A stretch of 64,000 nt of DNA from Zopfochytrium polystomum (lineage: Eukaryota; Chytridiomycota; Chytridiomycetes; Chytridiales; Chytridiaceae), in assembly GCA_025765615.1 (NCBI GenBank), contig JAIVFJ010000099.1, positions 124,001-188,000 of the forward strand, written 5' to 3'. The stretch's first letter is position 1. Each line of letters opens with the position of its first letter. This document shows positions 54,482 to 64,000 of the stretch, piece after piece. Made by a program: the position numbers and the translations under genes. The notes below the pieces were generated by a model that searched no databases, was not told the origin of the DNA, and was given only the letters and a program-made list of their open reading frames with translations.

Positions 54482-57400
54482 GCGGTGCTAATACGTAAAC
54501 TTTTTTTTTTTACTTGAAAATCAAGCACTCGAAAGTCTGGCACGCGAGTTCGGAGAGGATAGCGCTGACAGTGTGCAAGTGAGACTCGACCACGCGCATG
54601 CCGCTCAACTGGATCTTTCACGGGTACTCGCGTCTGTCTCAGACACAGACTCTGCCACCGATGCCCTCAAGAAAATTAGACAAGTGGAAACGATTCTGAC
54701 GTCCGTGCTTGGTCGAGACATCAGCGTCACCAAAGGAAATACCGTTGGCGAACTCGTGCATTCCATCGAGCACGTTTCTTTTCAGGCCGAGAACTTGGAA
54801 CTGCCCAAGCTCCGTGCGGTTGAGAATCTCCTTGCTGAACGCATACAATTCCTGGAATGGGCTTGCCTGCTGGCAAAGAGGCCGCGTCCTTCAACCTCCG
54901 ATTTCCGACAGTCCCGCATTGGAACCCTCTCGAGCGAGCTCAATTCGTCGCAAAATGTCCTCATGCGCTCTCGCTTCACTCTGATTCCCGGTTGGGTGAC
55001 ACCCCAGGCAAGAGTTTTCCTGGACAAAGCACGCGACGTCGTCAAAACCGTCGAAGAGAAGTTGATCCCAGCTTTCGAGAACATTGTTGACAAGTGCCGC
55101 TCGTTCCACTCCTCCGTTGACACCGTTAGCGTCGACGAAACGGTGGTTCGCCAGTACGCGACCAGCTTTGCGAAAGCGGATTCCCTTCTTCACGATTGGG
55201 AGGGCGGGTTTCGCGGGGTGGACGCCGGGAACGAAAGCAGCTCCTGGGTGGCCGAACTAGTCGCGTTCTCCCGCCGGATTCAGCCTGAAGTCGAAGACTT
55301 TCTGTCCAACGGCGCCGCCGTCCTGGACTCCAATTGGAGTGTCATTGAAACGAGGGTGCTGTCGGATGCGAGCCACATCGAACTGCTTCCACCACACAAT
55401 GCTTGCATCCAACGGATCGGCAGGCTCCTCGACAAGCTGAAAGGCGTCGTCTCGTCGTTTGAGTTGGAGCGCGCTCACAAGGAGCAGGAGGCGAAATCCG
55501 ACCAGCAACGCTATTTCATCTGGAAGGAACGCGTTGTTGCGTTCGAGGCGACCGTCATGGCACACGCTGACGCGTTCTTGGATGCCGCCGAACGGAAAAT
55601 TGAGTCGAACGGCCAGAGCATAGCCGGCGTTTCAGATTTTTGGTGGAACTGCCACGATCAATGGCAGAGTGACCTCGAAAACCCGGACGCTATCGGGTCT
55701 CTCGAGACGTCGCTGATTCAAATGGTGCGCACGTTTGAAGAAGGCAGTCGCGACGACAGCTGGGACCTCAAGCTGTCTTGGTACAAGATTGACGACGAGA
55801 GCAAAGTCTTGATTGAGCAGGGTGGCATCCTACTCTCGGAACTCAACGAGTCTCTCAAAGGGTCGGTGCAAGACCAGCTGCGGGTGCTTGATGCTTCACT
55901 CTCGGACGTGAGATTGAAGCGTGCAGACAAGTCCAAAAGCGTGAATGCGTCCTCCGTCGAGACACTGGCGTGCCTCTCCCGCGTGGAAAAGCTGGTTCTG
56001 GCAGCTACCCGCTGGCTTCGCGTCCGGGCGTCTGTGCACAGCGACGTCCGTCGCATTCTCTCAGACATCACGTCCGCCTTGACGCAAGTCGAAGCCTTCA
56101 CCCGTGATCCGACCGGGAAAAGCACCGTGCAGATCGAGGAAGTGCTCGCAAAGTCTGAAAAGACCCTCACCGCAGTCGTCGCCCCGCAGATTGCGCAGTG
56201 GCAGGCAACGTATCTTGAGCTGGTGAAGCTTGCCCCGCCAGAAATCGGGCAGGACCGGCCGCTCTTTGAGGACATTGAAGGGAGTCTCAGTCGAGAGCTC
56301 GACGGGGCCGTTAGCATGCTTTCTGACTTGAAGACGCGTGTCGAGATTGCCGTCGCGCTTGCTTCTGTTTGGTCCGAGCTCAACCAAGCGGAAGACCTCA
56401 TCGCGCACAGAACCAGCGCAGAGCAGGAGGCTGTTTCTATTCCGCACCCGCTCGATGAGGCCTGCTCGGAGCAGACTCTTGTAGAGCTCGAGAAAAAGGT
56501 GGCGAACATCGAGGGAACGGTGACGGACTGGCAGCGGGTGATGAGAAGAGCCAAGGCGGAGCATGCCGTGGCCCAACTCCAGTCGCTGCAACCCGAAGTG
56601 GCGATTGAAACGCTTGTCATGAACCGAGTTGCCGATATACTGGAGCGAACCGAGAAACTCGTTGCCGCGTCCCGCACGAGATGGGAAACGCTGAACCTGA
56701 CGCGGCAGTTGTTTTACGAAGTCGTCGAACCAACGCGAGCTGTGCAGGTCGAGCTGGCTGCAATTTCCGCTGACGTTTCGGCGCTGTCGTCCAGCTTGGA
56801 CGACGCACCCAGCGGCGGCGCCGACGTTTACGCCGACCTTATTTCCCAGGCAAAGTGGCTGCTTGGTCGCGCGACCGAAGTCGGTGCCCGGTTGAGCAAA
56901 TGCGACGCCATCATTACCAAGCGGGGCGATTCGCGCCTCCGTCAATTCTTTGACGATGTTTCCGAGGGCGTGGCAAAAGTCCGTGCGTCGATCATTGCTG
57001 GCGGATCAAAAGCGCTGCGTCAGGCCATGTATGACTGGGACGTTCAAAAGGCCGCAGTTGCAGAGGCGCTCTGCACAAAGCTGGAAGCGGACCTATCTGG
57101 CGACGTGTCGTCGTTACCTGGCGAAGACGGCCTCCGGTTGCTTGCCGCCAAGGTGGACGATCTGGCCTCAAGCCTGTACAACCTTCTGGCCTCTCTGGAG
57201 CCGTTCCGCGACGCCACGGACGTTCTCGTTCAGATTATGGGCGACTGGCGAGGGCATCTGGACTCGCTTCCGTTCGCGGCCTCGGATTATTGGTCCGATT
57301 TGTGGGAGGCCAGCGCTCAGGTGGGCGGAAACGGCCGAACCGACTATATCTGCGACATGGTGCGTGGCCGGTTCTCGCAGGTCGTTAAACGCGCCGACCT

Positions 57401-60400
57401 TATTGATGCCGCCATTCATCACACCGAGTCGCTCCTGCTCCACGGCGAAGAGATCCTCGGCGCTGCCAAGGCGGTAAAAGAAGACATTACGATTGTGAAG
57501 GACGCCATCTACACTCTGACCCAATCGACCAGCTGGACGCTCGACGAGTTTCAAAGGAAAATGACGGACACGGAGCAGCAGCTCCTCGACGTCGCCTCGA
57601 TGCTGGATCAGATCAAGGACGTTGTGTCGCAGCTCGCCCAACCAGCCGACGCGGTGGATCCGAACCCTCATCAGCACATTGTCTTTACCGTGTGCCTTGA
57701 CGCCTTTGAGGATCACTACAACGAGTGGAACTCGGAGTCTGAGAACTTTACGAAGCTGAAGTCTATGCGACTCGCGTTTGATCGGTGAGGGGAATTTCAA
57801 GCCTTTTTGCTGCTTTGTGTTTGCTCGGTTCATTTTGTAACGTAGGTTCTTCCTGTCAATCCTTAGCTATTCGAAACGGGCTGAAGAGTTGAAGGAACGG
57901 CTCGCGCTGCAAGTGGCTGGGTTCAACCTCGTTTCAAACGAAGTCAGACACGAAGTTCGGTTGCTGCAGTCTGCCTGCGCCGACGGCTTGGAGAAAATGG
58001 AGCCCGTTGTCGCGCTGTGCCTTCATCACTGCAGCGAGAGGTCGGCCGGCGTCGCTGAGGCGCAGGAAATGCTCGTGGAAGTGAGCCAGTCGTACTCGGA
58101 GCTGACAACGGAGATTTCTCAAGTGTCGGTGGGCTGGGTGGCCGGAGTGCGCGCGCTGGCCACCTCAATGCTCGAAGGGATTTCGTCTCTACACTCTGAA
58201 GTGCACGAGCGCTTTGACTCGATGAAATCCGACACGGAGGCGCTGAGCCTTCTTGCCCAGTTTGCCAAGAAGGTGTTGGCGGTTGTCCTCCCAAAGGTCG
58301 TTGGCCAGATACACAAGATTGAAGCCGGAGACGGCTGGACTCAAGTGCTCGCCAGCGTTCCGTCGGACGACACTGTCCTTCCGCTCGAGTCTTTCAGCCG
58401 AAGCGCCGACACGGTCGTCCGGCTGTGGGAGGACGAAGTCATTTCAATCGAGGACAGCGTCGAAGCGCTCATCGCCGAAGCGCACGGCCTCCAGTCGGAT
58501 TGCTCCCACATTGAAAGCGCGGGAAAGATTTTCGAGCTGCTGACGAAAATGTCCAAGGAATCGACCGTTCGCCTGCAGCAGCTCTTTGAGAAGCGGAAGT
58601 CTGCCCTGTTTGAGATTGGCAGCGTCGTTGACAAGATTGTGCTCGAGCTCGCCGCCGCCGAGCCGCCCCTGCTGACGATCCTCTCCCGCATCGGCCGACA
58701 CCGCTCCCTCGACAACATGCGCGACCACGGGCAAGGGCTTCGCATCGACACCTCTCGGCGGCCGAGCCAGTTCCTCCTCACGGGCACTGAAGAGCAGCGC
58801 AAGCAACTGTCCAAGATGCAAAGCTCGCTGGACGACCTCCGAAAGCAGTACTCGGCGACCCTGGAGCCTGCCAGCAAGAGGATTGAAGAGCTGGCAGACT
58901 CGATCACCGAGCTCGCGTCCGCCCACGTCGGCGGGTCCGGAAAGGTTCTCATTTTGGAGGCCCTGGAGCAGCAGCTTTCGTCTTTCCGCAGCGCGATGCG
59001 GGAATTGGCGAGGAAGCTGGCTGACCATTCGGCGTCGGTCGATGGCTTTGAAACGATGAGACTGGTTTGGCGTCGCCTTATTGATTTATTTTAGTGCTGC
59101 AGTTCATGTTCTTATCACATTTAATTTTATTTCTTTTTTTGTTTTTTCTCTCGGCTCTCTTTTTAGCTGCAAACCGAGCTTAATGCGATCGAGGAAGATG
59201 TGGAATCAGTTCGGCAGCAACTGCAGTCGTCACCCGAGTTCTCTTTGGAGTCGCTATCCGAGCTTGGGAAGAAAGTCGAGACCCTTCAGGCCACCGTTAC
59301 CCTGAAGCGTTACGTCCTTTCGTCGGAGATGAAAAAGAGAAAGTCTATAACTGCGGTCAGCCCGTCAACGCCGAAAGAGTTTCGGAAGATCTTTCCGTTG
59401 GACCCGTCCACCGAATCGTCACCCCCTGCCCCCGATGATAGGAGACCGTCGCAGTCGACCGCAGCCGTCATTGACGCAGCGCAGCTTTCCAACGAGTCTG
59501 CGCTGAGAGCAAAGTGCGACAGCCTCGACATTCAGCTGGCCGAACTCCTCTCCATGATTGACGAGCGGACCGCGGCGCTCGACCGCGCTTTGCGCGGCGA
59601 CGCCGCGACCGAAGACCTCTCGTCGTGGGCCAGAAAGCGAATCCGCGAGGCGAACGACGCCATCTCGCGCCTCCCACCGCAGGCCCTGCTCGCGCCGGAA
59701 ATCGTGCTAGTGGACGACAGCTCTAGCCTCTACGGCGAAATCACGAGCGCCGTGCAGGAGTCGGTCCGCTTTTACCGCACCGCTTCGGTCGAACTGGCAA
59801 AGTACAAGGAAGTGCTCGTCGGCTCGTTGGAGGTCGACAGTGACGATTTCAACTCTCGGTCCGTGCAAATGTCTGTCCTTGAGCATTTGCTTGCGAAGCT
59901 GGGAGATTTGCTGGATGGGACCAAGAGGTGAGCGCCGGGGGTGTTAATTGAGAGGCAACGTTTGCAAGATTGACTGATATCGCCTATTGCCGTTTCGAAA
60001 CAGATTACGGGCTTTCGATGAGCAATGTGCCGACCTGCTCACCTGGGTTTTGTCTGCAAAGGTTGCAGCGGAAGACATTCTCCAGCGACAGAACAGCGAG
60101 GACAGCAGCGAGGACCGGTCCGAAGAGGTCGACCTATTGGAGGGCAAAATTCGTGATTTCGACGAGACGATGGAGACCTTTTTGGCGTCCTCGTCCTCGC
60201 TGTCTGCCTCGTTCCCCGAAGACGAGAAGCGCTTTGCAACAGCCGTGTCAGCAAAGCGTTCTGTAGTAAACGAGCAGTGGATTGGCCTTCAAACGACACT
60301 TTCTACGCTCCGCGGATCCTCTTCCGAGCGCTTGCGTCGCGTCGAATTTGAAAAAGCAGCCGCCAGCGTCGACAGCCTTTTGAACGGCATTTCCAGCCGC

Positions 60401-62049
60401 CTGGCTACGCACGTCACGTCCGACATCTCCTCCCTGTCGGTATTTTCGGAGCTGGAGATTGAGTTGGACACTATTGTGGCTCCTCGCCTCGGCGAGCTGC
60501 GCGAAATGGCCGCCGTTGGGGCGCACACAGACTTTGAACGCGAGCGTTACATGAGTCGCTACCGCCTCCTGTCGGAGGAGTTCCGCAAACTGGGCGGCTG
60601 GTTAGGACGAGAAAGGTCCGAAAAGGATCGCAGCCTCGTCGTCCGCAGCGTCCAGCGCGAGCTGGACGACATTCTGAGGATGCAGGCGGAGTTTGCAAAG
60701 ATCTCGCAGGAAGCAGCCGTCTCCATAACCTCGCCTCGGCCAAACACGGACCCGCCCCGCCTCCCGAACCTCTCGGAACTCGAGCAAGTCCTCAACATGC
60801 TTGAATCGCGCTACTCGTGGTACAATGGCGAGATCACGTCGCTCTTGACCAACCTTGAGCCAAAGTGCCAGGAGCTGGGCATGCAAGACAAGCACGCCGG
60901 GCTGGTCAAGAAATGGTCGAGCATGAAGCTCATGAAGGAGCGGATCGCAGCCGAAGGCAAGCGCCGCGTCGCTTCCAAGAAGCTGGCGGCGAAATCGACA
61001 AAGACCTTCATTCCGCGGATCGCCTCTGGCTCGACTCGGCTCGGCTCCACCCCAGAGCTCAAGCCGCCCACTTCGTACCACCAAAAGCGTGCTGCGTCCC
61101 CTAGCAGCACGCGCAGCTTGTCTCCGTTACCCTCCAGCTTTTCCTCGACAGGAAGGCTGTCCCCGCTGAACGGCTCCCCCGCCGCTGCCCGCTTCACTCC
61201 AAAGTCTGTCAAGGTTTTCCTTCCGTCTCCTAATCACTACGGTGAGGCCTGGGTTCAAAATTGCCTTGCACCTGGCGAACGACCCGGTTGTGTTTGCTTG
61301 AATTTGATCTGGTTTTTAACTTTTGCCCCCCCTTTTTTTTTGTTTTCTGCAATTGTATAGTTCCTAATCCGAACGACCCTCTCGACGTGGAGGTCGCCAG
61401 CGTCGTTAATTCTTGCCCTATGAGTATCAAAGGTAAGAAATCAGCTTGGAGTTGCACCTTTTCTTTGCAACGATGCGACATTTCACCACATTAACGCGAA
61501 ACCTCCCGCAACAATAGTCGTCCCTGCGGGCGAAGGCAAAGGATACTGGTTTGGGGACCTCATGCCCAAGTAAGCCCCTTGGTGCGCAGCGTTCTCTGAT
61601 TTCTTTTCTGACGCGTCGTTTCTCCCACCCGCTTGCTCTTCGTTTCCTGAAATCTGCGCAGGCTTTGCTTTTGCCGCGTCGTCCGCGAGGGCATTGTAAT
61701 GGTCCGCGTCGGTGGCGGCTGGCAGGATCTACGCTCGTACCTGCAAGAGCACTCGATGCTCGAAGCCCGTCTCCCGACTGTTCGCAGCTTTGCTCCCTCT
61801 GTCGACGAACCGGGCGCCGACGACGGAAGCTTGGACGCGGCCAGAGAGCTAAACGCGTCTTCGTTGGCGCTGCCGTCGTCGTCCTCGTCGTCCTCCTCCT
61901 CCTCGTCTACCTCCCCTTCCGGATCCTCTTCTTCTGCTTCGACGCCAGAGAAGTCGCCGGCTTACATTGTTGTCGACACGGACGAGGTGTCGAATCCATA
62001 CAATCTCGCGTTCCACCGCGCCATGGGTACATGGGCAGCCAAGAGATAG
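52062..62049 (+). CDS. Spectraplakin-like cytolinker: CH-CH, coiled-coil rod, GAR domain
   Basis: About 3025 residues. Exons 52062-52933, 53032-53356, 53460-53713, 53780-54417, 54526-57784, 57846-59064, 59167-59927, 60004-61241, 61361-61432, 61518-61569 and 61662-62049, every phase consistent. After 185 disordered Ser-rich residues come tandem calponin-homology domains: VFTKWCNMQLAKLGPDVAVA, DGIKLLRLLEALTGIK and LVWVLIKEW (CH1); EQLLLWVRQILEPYVGIGIM, FDPLLVPE and DEKAVMTYVSEI (CH2). Together they form an actin-binding domain. Over 2000 residues of helical, spectrin-repeat-like rod follow. The C-terminus has a GAS2-related domain (SCPMSIKVVPAGEGKGYWFG, then MVRVGGGWQDLRSYLQEH), which binds microtubules. 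No plakin domain or EF-hands are visible. The arrangement implies an actin-microtubule crosslinker. The Ser/Pro-rich zone before GAR resembles microtubule-binding tails. Confidence 0.88.
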
Positions 62050-63130
62050 AACAATGTGCCTGTGTTTTTTCTGTGTGTGTGTCTGTGCAAAGTGTTGTGA
62101 GCCCACGTTTGGAATTGTTCACCTCTTGCCGGCCGCCTCCTATTGACTTGTCTTGTCACTGTCTTTTTTTTCCCCCTTGTTTCTCGCGTTCCTGTTGTTG
62201 CTTTGTATTCCCTCCGCATTTGTATGAGGGGCTGTGGCGGTTGGATGAGCTTCGGGTCGTGTCGTGTTTCGTTTCCTCTTTTTGTTTTCTTTTTCTTTCT
62301 TTCGTTTTTTCCCCGTCCCCCTTTTTACCCTCCGTGCTCTCCCACATGCCGTTGTTCTTTTTGCCGTCTTTGAAGGATGTTTTTCTAGTTCCAAATACGC
62401 TGAGGCCTGCATCGCATCTCTTAGACAAGTCTGAAAACCGACCATTTACCCCTCCACACCAGTCCCCCATTTCATTTGGGCTGGTGACCGACTGAAAAAC
62501 GGATATTCCCCTCCCCTTCCCCTCTTTGCGCCATGTACCTTTTTGTTTCCATTTCTGTTTTTCCCCTTACTCGCTCGTCTGTCATATTCTCCGAAGGCCC
62601 TCTTGGTGCTCGCAACTCTCTACCTCTCTCTCATTTTTTTTTTCCCTCGTGGCCACGCCGGCTCGTCTATTCTCATTTCCCCCAAACCCGACCCCTCCGC
62701 CGCCGGCTCCAACTCGTGCACGCTTTTAACGCATTCGTGGGGGTTGGCGTCGTTTCCTGACCCCCTGTTTTTTTCTTTTTGACCCCCCGCGGGCACTCGC
62801 TTCAGGCTAGCTTCCGGTTGGTTCACTCAGGGGAGTTAATTCATTGGAAGGCAACGCCAAAAAAAAAAGGGGATTGTCAGGGAGGTTCTTTACTGACAGT
62901 GCTTGTCAAATTAAACGTTTTCAAGGACAACTGCTCTTTGCAATGCCCACACTCGCACGAGTTCAGTTTTTTAATGCGCCACAGCGCCCGTTTCGCTAAG
63001 AGAGTAAACAAGGTTCTGTTTTAATTGGTGAGGGATAATAAATGCCTCGAAGGAACACAACGAACGTCAGAAACTCGAACAGAGTGCCTGTAATCGCCTT
63101 ATCGGTTTGGGCTTATGCCGCATCCAGGCC

Positions 63131-63162
<32 letters not shown>

Positions 63163-64000
63163 AGCTGTCCCTCGCTTTTATCCCGGAACTTTGGTCGGCT
63201 TCGTCCGCTCGTAGAGCCCCCCTCCCCGAACTTCCAGAACAGCTGTGCTATGCCTCGACTCACCGCGAGCAACGGAAGTGACCAAAAACTAAATTTGACG
63301 CTTGACGGCGTGCTAGATGCATTCAAAAAAAAAAAAAAAGAAAAAAAAAGACTCATCTGTGCACGCAGCAGTTGTGGCTAGAGCCCCTTTCGATGGGCAG
63401 CTCACCGTCCACCAAAATATGACTCGCCATTCGAATAATAAGCGTTAATACAAAATCTTATACAATGTACTCAAAGCAAAAACTTGCTCGTGAATCCACC
63501 CGATTGCCCTGACACGCCCTCACAAACTTATCTGTCGTACCTTCGGCGCTTACTGAATAACGGGCTGCAGACACGCAACTCCAAAGTCTGCCCCCGTTTT
63601 TCCTTCAAGAGATTCACTCGTCAGACTGAAGGATGTTAACATCTGCAAGGGGCCACAGCAAAGCAATTCCGTGTTTGACAATTGCCGCCCAAAGGAAGAA
63701 GTTTTTGCGGATTGAGCGACGGTGCGTTTGCAGGAGACTGGATAAGGGTCCAACGAGATAGGCAAACTCATTCAGCTACATGTGGCTGTTTTGAAACGCA
63801 TATCGCGTTGGGCGCACAGCAGACTCGCTGCTTTTCCTCCCGCTCACGGCCAGCCAGGACAAACACATAGGCAGACAGACAGACAGACAGACAGACATCC
63901 TTCATTTTCTTCTGTCAAAAGTCATGCTCCCGACAATGGAGAATCCTCTTGCTGGGCACTGCGGGGGAGGGCTTGAGTAGCAATAAGCTGACAGATACTA
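62050..64000. other. Non-coding right flank
   Basis: The 3' flank of the cytolinker gene, T/C-rich (62160-62790), with an A run of about 31 at 63130-63160, another at 63326-63349, and (ACAG)n at about 63870-63897. Short open frames are compositional. I see no gene, tRNA or known repeat. Confidence 0.6.

Noticed and set aside
55718..56677. 319-codon minus-strand frame inside the cytolinker
   Set aside because: Ser/Arg-rich mirror of a codon-biased coding exon; the plus strand has continuous phase-consistent coding over the same bases.
63865..63900. Short ACAG repeat considered as a CRISPR or satellite array
   Set aside because: A simple tetranucleotide microsatellite of a few units with no spacers; the genome is eukaryotic.

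Overview
This is nuclear eukaryotic DNA with gene-dense, GC-rich, intron-bearing protein genes separated by homopolymer and microsatellite tracts and by AT-richer retroelement debris. The gene set suggests an early-diverging, possibly zoosporic fungus: a stand-alone ProRS with a YbaK-like N-terminal domain rather than a fused EPRS, a fungal-type lumazine synthase, Ty1/copia remnants, short introns (about 35-140 nt), and a CXorf65-like protein of a type I associate with animals and chytrids. The lineage is inference, since no rRNA or other marker is present.

Layout. 1-3.5 kb: CT-rich low complexity, a solo LTR and dispersed repeats. 4-6 kb (-): a multi-exon predicted seven-pass membrane protein. 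6.5-7.9 kb (-): a CXorf65-like protein. 8.6-13.1 kb (-): a six-exon FG nucleoporin whose first exon appears to encode a transmembrane segment (POM121-like layout). 14.2-14.8 kb (+): lumazine synthase. 15-19.5 kb: repeats, a tRNA-like SINE and a decayed retro-ORF. 19.6-23.0 kb (-): a ten-exon CMGC-like kinase. 24.0-24.9 kb (-): a Zim17/DNLZ zinc-finger protein. 25.6-26.8 kb (+): a low-complexity hypothetical. 27.8-30.5 kb (-): prolyl-tRNA synthetase. 32.3-35.0 kb (+): a SANT-domain nuclear protein. 35.6-36.2 kb (-): a hypothetical. 36.9-39.45 kb: a degenerate copia element carrying two nested solo LTRs. 41.0-43.5 kb (-): an F-box protein. 44.1-46.4 kb (-): a J-domain protein, divergent from and overlapping the 5' end of a mitochondrial P-loop ATPase (46.4-49.25 kb, +). 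49.8-51.6 kb (+): the PP2A activator PTPA. 52.1-62.05 kb (+): an eleven-exon, about 3025-residue CH-CH/coiled-coil/GAR spectraplakin-like cytolinker. 62-64 kb: non-coding.

The genes form no operon or evident pathway. Three are mitochondrial or mitochondria-linked (Zim17/DNLZ, the ATPase and possibly a longer ProRS form). The most unusual features are the transmembrane FG nucleoporin, the spectraplakin architecture, recurrent 5' splice sites beginning GTT (supported by reading-phase continuity) and long poly(T) runs sitting inside introns. Exon borders were worked out by hand from splice motifs and phase. Phases sum correctly for the nucleoporin, kinase, ProRS, ATPase, PTPA and cytolinker. The F-box gene needs a one-base correction in a C7 run.
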